DNA of 64,000 nt from positions 1 to 64,000 of the forward strand of contig JAKLFG010000002.1 of NCBI GenBank assembly GCA_022711315.1, read 5' to 3'. A model generated the notes under the pieces. That model saw only the letters and a program-made list of their open reading frames with translations. It had not been told where the DNA came from and searched no databases. This DNA comes from a bacterium (GTDB lineage: Bacteria > UBP6 > UBA1177 > JAKLFG01). This document shows positions 9,145 to 18,640 of this stretch, piece by piece. Position 1 is the first letter of the stretch. The number at the start of each line of letters is the position of its first letter. The translations under genes were made by a program, and so were the position numbers.

Positions 9145-10283
9145 CAGCGGTTGCTGGCCGCCTCGGCCTGTTTAAGCAGTTTTTCGATGGTGGTCAGCCC
9201 CTTTTCCTTCGCCACCTGCGCCGCCGTTTTTCCCTCGAACTGCCGCGCGGTCGGGTCGGCGCCGAGACCGAGCAGACGGTCGACGAGATCGCCGTTGTTC
9301 TTCTCGACGGCGTAGAACAACGCCGTCTTCCCGTAAGAATCGGTCTGGTTGACCTTGAACGGTTTTCCCATGAGGAGATTGACAAGCGACGGCCGGTCCT
9401 CCTCTATCGCCAGCATGAGCGCCGTCTTGCCTTCCTTGTATTTGAGGTTGAGATCCCCCTCGCCGCCGCTCCGCAGGATGAGTTCGGCCGCGCCGAGTTG
9501 CCCCTTGTGGAACGCGAACATGAGGAGCGTGCTCCCCTTGAAGTATTTGCCGTTCACATCGGCCTTGCCGTCGATGAGCGCCTTCAAAACATCGAGAAAG
9601 CCCTTCTCGACCGCCATCACGAGTAACGGTTTGCCGTCGGCCGCCTTGGCGTCGATCGGCGCCCCCTTCGCGAGGAGCGACCGCACCGCCGCCCCGTCGC
9701 CCCGCTGGGCCGCCGCGACCAGTTCCACCGGCAGACGGTCGGTCTTCGACAGCAGGTCTATCGCCCCCTTGCGGCGCGATTCGAACGCGTACTCGAGCGC
9801 CGTTTTGCCCTCCTCGTCCTTCGCGTTGCGGTCGGCCCCCTTGTCGAGCAGGAGTTGCACCAGTTTCTCGTCGCCGATCTCGGCGGCGTACATGAGCGGC
9901 GTCTTGCCGCGGCCGTCGGGCGTATGGATGCTGGACCCTTTCTGGAGCAGTATCTCGGCGAGCGTCCGGTTCTTCATCACGATGGCATGCATGAAGGCGG
10001 TCTTCCCGTCGGGACCCGCGATGCCGAGATCGAGTTCCTTCTTCGTCAGGAACAGCCGGATGATGCCCATCTGGCCCGAATTGACCGCGGTGATGAAGAG
10101 CGGCCAGCCGTCGTCATCCACCGCGTTGACATCGGCGCCATCCTCTATCGCCGACGCGACATCGGTGAGTTTCATGTCGCCGACCGCCTCGAACAGCCGT
10201 TGGGTGGCACCGGCACCCGGGCCGGCAAATAGGGTCACCCCCCACAGGGATACGATGAAAAACAAGGGGACGCAACGGGTCAT
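9144..10283 (-). CDS. Exported ankyrin-repeat protein
   Basis: 379 residues with a Sec-type signal peptide (hydrophobic core, cleavage after about residue 26, GAGA). The rest is a continuous array of about ten ankyrin repeats, recognisable as GKTALMLAIE- and GADVNAVDDDGWPL-type units. GGAGGAAGCC precedes the ATG. It is a protein-protein interaction scaffold, probably periplasmic; the partner is unknown. It lies between the vWA lipoproteins upstream (30-base gap) and the pseudouridine synthase downstream, in one leftward run. Confidence 0.87.
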   Translation of the reverse strand: MTRCVPLFFIVSLWGVTLFAGPGAGATQRLFEAVGDMKLTDVASAIEDGADVNAVDDDGWPLFITAVNSGQMGIIRLFLTKKELDLGIAGPDGKTAFMHAIVMKNRTLAEILLQKGSSIHTPDGRGKTPLMYAAEIGDEKLVQLLLDKGADRNAKDEEGKTALEYAFESRRKGAIDLLSKTDRLPVELVAAAQRGDGAAVRSLLAKGAPIDAKAADGKPLLVMAVEKGFLDVLKALIDGKADVNGKYFKGSTLLMFAFHKGQLGAAELILRSGGEGDLNLKYKEGKTALMLAIEEDRPSLVNLLMGKPFKVNQTDSYGKTALFYAVEKNNGDLVDRLLGLGADPTARQFEGKTAAQVAKEKGLTTIEKLLKQAEAASNR

Positions 10284-10313
10284 GGCTTCCTCCGGAACGA
10301 TATCGTCATGGCG

Positions 10314-12470
10314 TCAGTCGGGTGTGCTGGCATCCTTACCCGGCACGAGGATGTAGCAGTCGCGGGTGTCGAGTTTCGTACCGCTTCCCCACACCTCTAT
10401 CTTGGCGATGAACAGACGCGTCTCGGTCGAGGTGTTGTCGTGAAAGGTGTTCCGGAAGGTGACCTCGAAGGTGACCTTCTCGCCCGGATTCACACCGGGG
10501 AACTCCGTCGGGGAGATGCCGGTGATGAACTTTGTCGTGTCGGAGACCCCGTAAGTGTTGGCGACATGTTTGCGCAGGGTCGAGACATCGATGGCGATGT
10601 TCGCCGTCAGTTCTATCACCGCGTCGACGACATCCTGCGACATACCGGTGCCGTCTGAACTTATCGCCTGATTGAACGACTGGCTCGCGGCGTCCACCGA
10701 GCCGGTCCCGGTCGATATCTGCTCATAATAGGACATGGCGACCTGTCCCGCGCTCGAATCGAGCCCGATGAACTTGGCGTTCACCGCGTTCATCGCGGAG
10801 ATCACCTCGCCGAGTGAGCGGGCATGATCATCGGCGATGGGGTTGCCGAATTTGTCATTGGGAAGCCAATCGCCGAAATCGGTCGTGAAGGCCTCGTCGG
10901 TCATCAGGATGAATATCGGCAGGGCGCCGGAACGGAAACAGAGTCCGCCGAAATGGCCCATGGGGCACGACGCAGGCGCGATGTCGACGAGGATCTCGTA
11001 CCCTCCCTGCGAGGCTCCGCACCCGTTCGTCGGGTGACAGATGCGCTGGTAGGTACCGGCGCCGCTCGCCGCCTGATAAAGCACCTCGGGAATGTACTCG
11101 TAGGTGCCGGGGGTCACGGCGATGTCGGTCACCGCCCCCTGCACGAGGAGCGGATCGACGCTCATCGGCTGGACCGGCAGATAGACATTGGCCGTTTTTT
11201 CGAGCGGGTCACTCTTGGTCATGTCTATCGGGCCGAACTTGGCGAGCCCGAACGCGGCATCGTCGAGCGCGGAGGAGACCTGATCGATGATGATGCCGTT
11301 GATGTCGGTCTTGAGGTTCGCGTGCTCTCCGCTCATCGAGTTGGAAAGATCCACGATGATGAGCACATCGGCGGTCCGGATGTCGGTCGAGAACTCGAGA
11401 TCGCGCACCTCGGCGGGATCGTTGTAGGGCAGTATCAGGTAGAAGAAATCGGAGGGAATGGTCGAACTCTTATCGAGCGGATCGTACCCGAGCACATATT
11501 CGGTGTTGTCGTCTATTCCGTCGTCGTCGGTGTCCTTCAGCGTGGGATCGGTCCCTTCCTGATGTTCTATCTTGTCCGAAAGACCGTCGCCATCCGAATC
11601 GCCATCGAGGAAATCGTATATCTCGTCACCGTCGCTGTCGGCCGGTTTTTCGCCCGTTCCCTTCTCGACGGCGTCGAGGAAACCGTCGCCGTCGCTGTCG
11701 TCATCGAGGTAGTTCGGCGTCTCATCGCCATCGAGGTCGACCGCCGTTTCGTACTTGTCCTCTATGCCGTCGTCGTCGCTGTCGGTGTCGCGGTAGTCGG
11801 GCGTGTCGTCCCCGTCGCTGTCGACCGGGGCGGTCGGATCGGCGCCCGCCTCGACGCTGTCGGGGATGCCGTCGTCATCGCTGTTGGTGTCGCGATAGTC
11901 GGGCGTGCCGTCCCCGTCACTGTCGCGGCAGGTCTGTTCGGGACACTCGACGCCGTCGGGGATGCCGTCGCCGTCACTGTCGGTGTCCTTGAAATTGGGC
12001 GTATCGTCGCTGTCGCTGTCGATAGGAACGCCTCCCGGCGCCTCGACGCTGTCGGGTATCCCGTCGCCGTCCGTGTCATCGTCGAGATGGTCGGGGATCC
12101 CGTCGTCGTCGGTATCCTCGCAGGGGTTCTCCTTGCATTCCTTCCCGTTCGGGATGCCGTCGCCGTCATCATCGGCGTTCGCCCATATCTCGTCGACATC
12201 GGGCGCGACATCGGAATCTTTCGGCGCGTCTTCGTCGCTCTTCGTGTCGCCGTCCGGAACGATGTCGCCATCGAGACCGGTATCGTCTCCCGTCACGGTG
12301 TCGGTCTCCGGGAGCGCCTTGTCGGTGTCGGCGGGAGTGTCGGTCTCGCCGGTCGCCTCGTCGGTGTCGGTCGCCGGCTCCGTGTCGGTCGCCGGTTTAC
12401 TCCCCGGCCCGCAGGAAACGGTCAGAAGCAGGACGAAAAGGATGACCAGCGGATATCTCGGCAGTTCCAT
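10314..12470 (-). CDS. vWA lipoprotein with thrombospondin type 3 calcium-binding repeats
   Basis: 718 residues. Lipobox LLTVSC, then an Asp/Thr-rich linker of about 70 residues. About ten DxDxDGxxD thrombospondin-3 repeats follow (residues 95-335), predicted to bind calcium. A von Willebrand A domain starts near 365, with the MIDAS motif DLSNSMS and a TDEAF strand. The C-terminal beta domain ends in FILVPG-like residues (ILVPGKD). It is a tandem paralogue of the gene at 12513. It is probably a surface adhesin or calcium-stiffened stalk presenting a vWA head; ligand unknown. A 42-base gap separates it from its paralogue, so the two are probably one transcript. Confidence 0.88.
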   Translation of the reverse strand: MELPRYPLVILFVLLLTVSCGPGSKPATDTEPATDTDEATGETDTPADTDKALPETDTVTGDDTGLDGDIVPDGDTKSDEDAPKDSDVAPDVDEIWANADDDGDGIPNGKECKENPCEDTDDDGIPDHLDDDTDGDGIPDSVEAPGGVPIDSDSDDTPNFKDTDSDGDGIPDGVECPEQTCRDSDGDGTPDYRDTNSDDDGIPDSVEAGADPTAPVDSDGDDTPDYRDTDSDDDGIEDKYETAVDLDGDETPNYLDDDSDGDGFLDAVEKGTGEKPADSDGDEIYDFLDGDSDGDGLSDKIEHQEGTDPTLKDTDDDGIDDNTEYVLGYDPLDKSSTIPSDFFYLILPYNDPAEVRDLEFSTDIRTADVLIIVDLSNSMSGEHANLKTDINGIIIDQVSSALDDAAFGLAKFGPIDMTKSDPLEKTANVYLPVQPMSVDPLLVQGAVTDIAVTPGTYEYIPEVLYQAASGAGTYQRICHPTNGCGASQGGYEILVDIAPASCPMGHFGGLCFRSGALPIFILMTDEAFTTDFGDWLPNDKFGNPIADDHARSLGEVISAMNAVNAKFIGLDSSAGQVAMSYYEQISTGTGSVDAASQSFNQAISSDGTGMSQDVVDAVIELTANIAIDVSTLRKHVANTYGVSDTTKFITGISPTEFPGVNPGEKVTFEVTFRNTFHDNTSTETRLFIAKIEVWGSGTKLDTRDCYILVPGKDASTPD

Positions 12471-12512
12471 GCAGTTGGCTCCCTTGCTGAACGGACCCTT
12501 CTCTCTGTCTTT

Positions 12513-14525
12513 CTAGTCGTCGCCGCCGTTGTCAACGATACCCGGCACGAGGATAAAGACCTGCCGCGTGTCGAGCAGGGTGCCGGCGCCCATGACATTG
12601 ATGTTGGCGACGAAGAGTTTCGTCTCGGTCGTCTGGTTGTCGTAGGTCGTGTTCTGGAAGGTGACATCGAAGGTGACCACGGTACCCGGCTTCACCTTGT
12701 AGAAGGTCGTCGTGTCCTTCGTATCAAAGCCGTTCACCGGATCGGCGGTGTTCGGGACGACCGCCTTAACGAACGCCGAGGTGTCGATACTCTCGTCGTT
12801 CGCGACCGACTTCACGATGGTGTTGACATCTATCTGTATCCCCTTCGAAAGGGCAACGACCGCGTCGACGACCTGTTGCGACAGACCGGTGCCATCCGAG
12901 TTGATGGTATAGTTGAATGCGTTGCCGCTCCCGTCAAGCGAGCCGGTGCTGGTCGATATCTCTTTGAAGTTGTTCGTCAGCGTGCTGCCTCCGCCCGAAT
13001 TGATGCCGATGAACTTAGCGTTCTTGGCATTCATCGCCGCGAACGCCTCCGCCTTTGAATGGGTATCACAACTGCTCGCGTAGTCCTGAAGTTCCTCGTC
13101 GGTGCACATGATGACTATGGGGAGCGCCTCGTCGCGCCAGCCGGGAACGCTTGTCGGGATCGTGCTTGCCGCCATGATGATATTGCAGCCGCCGCCTTCG
13201 CACTCATAGGTGACGCCCTGGCCGGTCATCGCCTGATAGAGCGCCTCGTAAGCCGCCTCGGACGAACCCCCGCATTCGGCTATCGTGTTGACCGCCGCCT
13301 GCACCGCCGCCGCGTCGGTCGTCATCCCTTGGGCCAGGATATAGGGGTCGTCCTCAAGGGTCCCGAACTTCGCAAGACCGAATGCGACCCCCGGTATCTG
13401 CGCCTTGATGCCGTCGATGACCACGGTGTTGATGCCGGTCTTGAGGTTTGCATGCTCGCCGCCCATCGAACCGGAGAGATCGACCATGATCATGATGTCG
13501 GCCTTCTGGATGTTGGTCTGGAAGTCGAGCGAATCCTGCACCGAGGGAGCGTTGTAGGGCAGGATGTAGTAGTAGGCGTTCTCCGGGATGCTGCTCGTCG
13601 GATCGTTCGGGTCGCTCCCGAAGGCATGCTCGGTATTGTCGTCAACCTCGTCGTCATCGCTGTCGGGATCGAGCGGATTCGTGCCGATCTCCAATTCCTT
13701 TGCATCGGTCAAGCCGTCATTGTCGGAGTCCTTGTCCTTGAAGTCGGGGAACCCGTCATTGTCCGAATCGGCGCAGGGTTGCGCGGGACATTCGGTCCCG
13801 TCAAGTATGCCGTCGCCGTCACTGTCGGTGTCGCGGTAGTTCGACGCGCCGTCGCTGTCGCTGTCCTTGTTCCCCTCGTAGAGGTCAGGCACGCCGTCGC
13901 CGTCGCTGTCGGTATCGAGGTAGTCGGGCGTCCCGTCCTGATCGGTGTCGGCGCAGGGCTGTTCGGAACACTCGATGCCGTCGAGGATGCCGTCGCCGTC
14001 GGCGTCGGGATCGCGGTAGTTCGGTATCCCGTCGCTGTCGGCGTCGCCGGTCCCTTCGACGCCGTCGGGAACGCCGTCGTTATCGCTGTCGGTGTCGAGG
14101 AAATCGGGCGTATCGTCGTTATCAGTGTCGACCGGGATACCGCTCGGCGCTTCGGTGCTGTCGGGCAGACCGTCACCGTCACTGTCAAGGTCGAGATAGT
14201 CGGGCGTTCCGTCGCCATCAGTGTCGGCGGTCCCCTCGATGCCGTTCTTGACCCCGTCACCATCATCGTCGAGTTCGTTCCATGCGGTCATGTTGTCGGT
14301 ATCGGGCGGGTAGTCGCCGCCCCCCTCGGTGACCGGGGCGTCGCCGTCGACCTTCGTGTCGGGCGTTCCCCCCGTGTCGGTCTTGGCGTCGTCGCCGTTC
14401 GCATCGTCGTCGCCACCGGCGACATCGTCGGTCCCGGGGTCGTTCGGGCTCTCATCGCCGCAATTCAGCAAGAATAGCGCCAGCATGGTCGCCAGGATGA
14501 TCGCCGTAACGGTCGTTTTCTTCAT
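12513..14525 (-). CDS. vWA lipoprotein with thrombospondin type 3 repeats, tandem paralogue
   Basis: 670 residues. The signal peptide ends in the lipobox LFLLNC. An Asp-rich linker, then about nine thrombospondin-3 repeats (DSDGDGLPD type), then a vWA domain with MIDAS DLSGSMGGEH near residue 350, and a C-terminal domain ending FILVPG. Segment order and C-terminal motifs match the downstream gene at 10314, but the repeats are diverged. GGAGGATACC precedes the ATG at 14525. It is first in a leftward run that continues through the vWA paralogue, ankyrin protein and pseudouridine synthase. Likely cell-surface and calcium-dependent. Confidence 0.88.
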   Translation of the reverse strand: MKKTTVTAIILATMLALFLLNCGDESPNDPGTDDVAGGDDDANGDDAKTDTGGTPDTKVDGDAPVTEGGGDYPPDTDNMTAWNELDDDGDGVKNGIEGTADTDGDGTPDYLDLDSDGDGLPDSTEAPSGIPVDTDNDDTPDFLDTDSDNDGVPDGVEGTGDADSDGIPNYRDPDADGDGILDGIECSEQPCADTDQDGTPDYLDTDSDGDGVPDLYEGNKDSDSDGASNYRDTDSDGDGILDGTECPAQPCADSDNDGFPDFKDKDSDNDGLTDAKELEIGTNPLDPDSDDDEVDDNTEHAFGSDPNDPTSSIPENAYYYILPYNAPSVQDSLDFQTNIQKADIMIMVDLSGSMGGEHANLKTGINTVVIDGIKAQIPGVAFGLAKFGTLEDDPYILAQGMTTDAAAVQAAVNTIAECGGSSEAAYEALYQAMTGQGVTYECEGGGCNIIMAASTIPTSVPGWRDEALPIVIMCTDEELQDYASSCDTHSKAEAFAAMNAKNAKFIGINSGGGSTLTNNFKEISTSTGSLDGSGNAFNYTINSDGTGLSQQVVDAVVALSKGIQIDVNTIVKSVANDESIDTSAFVKAVVPNTADPVNGFDTKDTTTFYKVKPGTVVTFDVTFQNTTYDNQTTETKLFVANINVMGAGTLLDTRQVFILVPGIVDNGGDD

Positions 14526-14582
14526 GGTATCCTCCTTCTGGAGATAGCTCCTTTGGTGTAGTTACCCGCTCGCATGGGGATT

Positions 14583-14610
14583 ATTATAAAAATTACTTTG
14601 GTAAAAGCAA
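14583..14610 (-). promoter_or_regulatory. Promoter of the vWA lipoprotein run
   Basis: Read on the minus strand: TTGCTT (14610-14605), 16 bp spacer, TATAAT (14588-14583). The start codon lies about 58 bases downstream of the -10 box. Confidence 0.6.
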
Positions 14611-14619
14611 CCATAAAAA

Positions 14620-14635
14620 ATCCCGCGGGCGGGAT
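14620..14635 (-). promoter_or_regulatory. Perfect 7-bp-stem palindrome followed by a T-run on the minus strand
   Basis: ATCCCGC and GCGGGAT flank a two-base centre. On the minus strand the stem is followed directly by six T, the form of an intrinsic terminator. It lies 10 bases upstream of the -35 box of the vWA gene rather than behind a gene, so it could insulate that promoter from leftward readthrough or be a protein-binding palindrome. Only the symmetry is seen; the role is inferred. Confidence 0.4.
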
Positions 14636-14750
14636 GACCGACCGAAAAATGTTGCAAAAGGGTATCGAACACGCTACAACTGACCGAAAGATAGGCGACT
14701 CAGGCAAGGTGCGGATAGCGTAACTTCTTTTAATTTTCGGAGGTCATCCC

Positions 14751-15857
14751 ATGGAAAAACGGGTTCACAATTTTTACGCGGGCCCGGCGGCGTTGCCGAC
14801 CGAGGTCATGAAAGAGGCGCAGGCCGAACTGCTCAACTTCATGGGCACCGGCATGAGCGTCATGGAGATCAGTCACCGGTCCAAGGAGTTCGATAAGGTC
14901 ATTCAGGAGGCCGAGGCCGACATGCTCAAGATCCTCGGGCTCTCATCGGAGCAGTACACCGTGCTGTGGCTGGGCGGCGGGGCGACCCACCAGTTCATCA
15001 TGCTCCCGATGAACACGATGGAAAAGACCGACACTGCCGACTATATCGTCACCGGCCAGTGGGCCGAGCGGGCCCACGAAGAGGGCGCCTACTGGGGCAA
15101 CGCGCATGTCGTGGCGACCTCGAAAGGCGAGGCGAAGCCCTACTGCCGCCTCCCCGAGATAAAGAAGGAGAACATGTCCGACAACGCGAAGTACCTCCAC
15201 TTCACGACCAACAACACCATCTACGGCACCCAGTTCTGGAAGTTCCCCGAGGCGAAACCGGGCATCCCGCTGATATCCGACATGTCGAGCGACTTCCTGT
15301 CGCGCACCTTCGACGCGTCGAAGTTCGACATGATCTATGCCGGCGCCCAGAAGAACATCGGCCCCGCCGGGGTCACTGCGGTCGTCATCAAGAAGGCGTT
15401 CGCCGAGAAATACTGCAAGAAGAAACTCCCCAAGACGCTCGACTATAATGTCCAGATAAAGAAGCAGTCGCTCTTCAACACCCCGCCCTGCTTCAACATC
15501 TACATGGTCGGCAAGGTGATGAAGTGGATATTGGGCAAGGGAGGTCTCGCGGCGGTCGAGGCGATGAACCGCAAGAAGGCGGAACTCATCTACGGCGCCA
15601 TCGACGCCCATCCCGAGTTCTACAAGGGCTATGTCACCGTCAAAGAGCACCGTTCGTGGATGAATGTGAACTTCAATCTGCCGACGCCGGAACTCGACGA
15701 GAAGTTCGTGAAGGAGGCGAAGGCCGAAGATATGGTCGGGCTCAAAGGGTACCGCGATCTCGGCGGCATCCGCGCCAGTCTCTACAATGCGACGACGGTC
15801 GAATCGGTCGAGAAACTGGTCGCGTTCATGGATAAGTTCCACAAGGCCAACAAGTAG
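14751..15857 (+). CDS. serC: Phosphoserine aminotransferase
   Basis: 368 residues, normal for SerC. It converts 3-phosphohydroxypyruvate and glutamate to phosphoserine in serine synthesis, and the paralogous step of pyridoxal phosphate synthesis. The N-terminal NFYAGPAALP, the GGGATHQF segment and the cofactor-binding lysine in AGAQKNIGPAG (about residue 201) are present. The conserved SSDFLSR and late GGIRASLYNA motifs complete the family pattern. GGAGGTCATCCC precedes the ATG. It stands alone between leftward genes on both sides, and converges on the symporter with only 3 bases between the stop codons. Confidence 0.95.
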   Translation: MEKRVHNFYAGPAALPTEVMKEAQAELLNFMGTGMSVMEISHRSKEFDKVIQEAEADMLKILGLSSEQYTVLWLGGGATHQFIMLPMNTMEKTDTADYIVTGQWAERAHEEGAYWGNAHVVATSKGEAKPYCRLPEIKKENMSDNAKYLHFTTNNTIYGTQFWKFPEAKPGIPLISDMSSDFLSRTFDASKFDMIYAGAQKNIGPAGVTAVVIKKAFAEKYCKKKLPKTLDYNVQIKKQSLFNTPPCFNIYMVGKVMKWILGKGGLAAVEAMNRKKAELIYGAIDAHPEFYKGYVTVKEHRSWMNVNFNLPTPELDEKFVKEAKAEDMVGLKGYRDLGGIRASLYNATTVESVEKLVAFMDKFHKANK

Positions 15858-15860
15858 CGA

Positions 15861-17429
15861 TCACCACACCCACTCGATAAGAACACCGGCCACCACGACC
15901 ACCGCGAACCATCCCGCCAGTAGCCATACCATCCGCCACGGCCGGGGCTCCGCTCTTTCCGGCCTTGTCTTTTCGGCGGCGACGCGCGACGACAGCAGCA
16001 TCCCGACCGCCGCGCAGACGGCGAACCCGATGAGATTCCACCACATCCAGCCAACTCGATCGGCGTGGAAAAGCCACAGGTATATGTTGGCGCCGACCCC
16101 GGCGGCGAGGCCGGCGAGCGCCCCGTGCGCCGTTGAACGCGGAGCAAGGATACCGATGAGGAAGACCGCCGCCACCGGCCCGTAAAAGGCCGATCCGATC
16201 TTGTTGACCAGTTCGATGACCGTATCGTGCCCGCCGCCGAGCCACAGCGCGAACAGTATCGCCATGCCGCCCCAGAAGGCGGCGATACCGCGCGACCAGC
16301 GGACCTTCACGGCGTCGCAGAGTTCGTTCAGCGACGGGCGCGCCGCGAGCAGTATATCGTTCCACGCGGCGGCCGAAAGCGAATTGACCGCCGAGTCTAT
16401 CGACGACATCGAGGCGGCGAATACGCCGGCGACGATGAGCCCCAGAAAGCCGGTCGGGACATGATGCAGGAAGAAGGTGGGCATGAGGTAGTCGGGCGGC
16501 AGGGCGGCGACCATCCCGCCGAACGCCGGATGCGCCGCCATGAACGGGAGCATCAGCACCCCGACGGCGCAATAGGTCAGCACGAGAGGGAAACGCAGAA
16601 CGCCGTTGAGCGCGAGCGCCTTGGCCGATTCGCGGGGCCCGGCGGTGCAGAGGAGCCGCTGGGCCTGCGTCTGGTCACAGCCATAGTACGAAAGATAGAG
16701 GAACAGTCCGCCGAACAGCATGGGCCAGAACGAGAAGTTCGCCCCGTCGGTCACGCCGTTCGTGCCGAGTTCGAACACCGCGAGTCGTTCGTGCCACGAC
16801 GAGAGGTCCCAGCCTCCTTCCGGTATCTGGATCGCGATGATGACGCCGCAGGCGATCGCGGCGAGCCAGAGCACCGCCAACTGAACGATGTCGGAATAGA
16901 TATCGGCCCGGATGCCGCCCCAGATAGTGTAAAGGACCGACACCGCGCCAACGAGCACGATGGTGAGAGGCAAGGACATATCGAGGCAGACCGCCGTCAC
17001 ATAGGAGGTCGCGAGTAGCGCGACCCCGGTCCCCATCGAGCGGCTCACGAGGAATATCACGCTGACGGCGCGGCGGACCACCGGGCCGAACCGATCCTCC
17101 AGATAGCCGTAGATGGTGAACCCGCGATGACGCCAGTAAGCGGGAACGAGCACGCCGATGATCGGTATCATGGCGAGCGGCACCGCCATCTCGTACTGGA
17201 GCCATTTGAGTCCGCCGCCGTTTTTCACAGCGATGAAGGCGGGAGCACCGATGAGACTGATGGCGCTTACCTGATTGGCGACAAGCGACAGCCCCACCTG
17301 CCACCACGGCACCGTACTGCCGGCGACATAGTATTCACGCTGATCGCGCTGCCGGCGACCGATGAGGAACCCCATGCCGAGGATGAGCGCGATGTACAGG
17401 GAAAGTATCGCCCAGTCGAGCGGCCTCAT
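15861..17429 (-). CDS. Sodium:solute symporter (SSS/SLC5 family)
   Basis: 522 residues with about 13-14 predicted membrane segments. N-terminal WAILSLYIALILGMGF and the GRRQRDQREYYVAG segment are typical of SSS proteins. The start is taken as the ATG at 17429 because it overlaps the stop of the glycosyltransferase gene (ATGA); the open frame continues further upstream without a better start. As last gene of the solute operon it most likely imports an osmolyte or precursor with Na+; proline, betaine or sugar cannot be told apart from sequence. Confidence 0.88.
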   Translation of the reverse strand: MRPLDWAILSLYIALILGMGFLIGRRQRDQREYYVAGSTVPWWQVGLSLVANQVSAISLIGAPAFIAVKNGGGLKWLQYEMAVPLAMIPIIGVLVPAYWRHRGFTIYGYLEDRFGPVVRRAVSVIFLVSRSMGTGVALLATSYVTAVCLDMSLPLTIVLVGAVSVLYTIWGGIRADIYSDIVQLAVLWLAAIACGVIIAIQIPEGGWDLSSWHERLAVFELGTNGVTDGANFSFWPMLFGGLFLYLSYYGCDQTQAQRLLCTAGPRESAKALALNGVLRFPLVLTYCAVGVLMLPFMAAHPAFGGMVAALPPDYLMPTFFLHHVPTGFLGLIVAGVFAASMSSIDSAVNSLSAAAWNDILLAARPSLNELCDAVKVRWSRGIAAFWGGMAILFALWLGGGHDTVIELVNKIGSAFYGPVAAVFLIGILAPRSTAHGALAGLAAGVGANIYLWLFHADRVGWMWWNLIGFAVCAAVGMLLSSRVAAEKTRPERAEPRPWRMVWLLAGWFAVVVVAGVLIEWVW

Positions 17430-18640
17430 CGGTTCCCGTTCTCGACGATGGCGAACAGGCGCTCCTGAAGATCGGGGATCGCCGCACGGACACGGACCCA
17501 CGCCGACATGAGCGGGATGCCGATCGGGTCGCGGGAAAATTCTCCCTGCGCCCGCTTGATCGATTCGACGAACACCTCGCTCGCGGAAACCTCGCCGTTC
17601 CGGTCGTAGGCAAGACCGTTTATCGACGCAAGTCCGTGATATTTCTCTATCGCCTTGCGCGATTCCTGAATATAGGTCGAAAGAAGCGTACGGAAGAAGG
17701 AATCGGACATCACATACCCGTCCTGACTGAGAACGCGGAACAGCGCCTGCGCGATATCCTCCGACATACGGGCAAGACCGGTGGAGGGATCATCTTTCGA
17801 AAGTTCGCGGTGCTTATGCTCATAGGTGTCGAGTATCTCGACCTGACAGACCCGATTGACATTGGTCTGCTGGTAGACCTCCGAGAGCATCGAGACCTCG
17901 AGCCCCCAGGTCGGCGAGATGCGTATCGAGCGAGCCAGTTCGCCGATACAGGCGAATTCGCCCGACAGCGCGTACCGGAACGAATCGAGAAAGTCGAGGA
18001 AGGGGCGGTTGCCGAGTATCTTGGTAAGCGACCGGAGAAGCGGCGTGTAGAATATGCGGGTGACGCGACCGTAAAGCCGGTCGGTGGCACGGGCGTAGTA
18101 GCCTTTGCTGAACTCGAAGTTAAGCGCGGGGTTGACGATGGGATAAACAAGCCGAGCAAGCAATTCCCGAGAATAATTAACGATATCACAGTCATGAAGC
18201 GCGATGGCGCAGGCCTCGTTTTCGTGGTCGGCGAGTATATATCCCATCGAAAGCCACACCGACCGGCCTTTTCCGGGTATCGCGACATTGAAGCCGGCCT
18301 CCGCCAGTTCCTTGTAGACCGCCTGTATCGCAGGATCGTCCTGCCAGATGACGCGGCACTCCGCAGGCAACCCGCGCATCCGCTCCTTGACATCGCGGAA
18401 CTGTTTCTCGTCGGCCCGATCGAGCGACAGGACTATCTTTTTCAGGTACGGGGCTCCGCGCAATTCCTCAATGATGCGGGGCATGGCCGGCCCTTCGAAC
18501 TCGCTGTAGAGCGCCGGAAGCAGGAGTATCACCGGGCGTTGCCGCGAGAATTCCGCCAGTTCGGTCTCGATGTCGGCAAGCGGCCGCTCGCCGATGCGTT
18601 GGAGCGTCGCTATGACGCCGTTCTGAAAAAAATCGCTCAT
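17426..18640 (-). CDS. gpgS: Glucosyl-3-phosphoglycerate synthase-like glycosyltransferase
   Basis: 404 residues from the ATG at 18640 (GGAGG seven bases upstream; overlaps the previous stop as ATGA). The N-terminal FFQNGVIATLQ, PALYSEFEGPAM, the metal-binding HDCDIVNY (about residue 149) and FEFSKGYYAR match my recollection of the long archaeal/thermophile GpgS (GT81) proteins. Those transfer glucose from an NDP-glucose to 3-phosphoglycerate. A second glycosyltransferase and a phosphoglycerate-glycoside phosphatase lie directly upstream, which supports compatible-solute synthesis. I could not check the family by search. Alternatives are another sugar-phosphoglycerate synthase with a different donor. 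Confidence 0.72.
   Translation of the reverse strand: MSDFFQNGVIATLQRIGERPLADIETELAEFSRQRPVILLLPALYSEFEGPAMPRIIEELRGAPYLKKIVLSLDRADEKQFRDVKERMRGLPAECRVIWQDDPAIQAVYKELAEAGFNVAIPGKGRSVWLSMGYILADHENEACAIALHDCDIVNYSRELLARLVYPIVNPALNFEFSKGYYARATDRLYGRVTRIFYTPLLRSLTKILGNRPFLDFLDSFRYALSGEFACIGELARSIRISPTWGLEVSMLSEVYQQTNVNRVCQVEILDTYEHKHRELSKDDPSTGLARMSEDIAQALFRVLSQDGYVMSDSFFRTLLSTYIQESRKAIEKYHGLASINGLAYDRNGEVSASEVFVESIKRAQGEFSRDPIGIPLMSAWVRVRAAIPDLQERLFAIVENGNR

Noticed and set aside
11560-12180. Short periodic repeats resembling a minisatellite or CRISPR
   Set aside because: The periodicity follows DxDxDGxxD codons of thrombospondin-3 repeats; units vary in length and there are no unique spacers.
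10824-13058. A 744-residue plus-strand open frame rich in Val, Gly and Arg repeats
   Set aside because: It is the antisense shadow of the thrombospondin-3 repeats of the two vWA lipoproteins, which have signal peptides, ribosome sites and recognisable domains on the minus strand.
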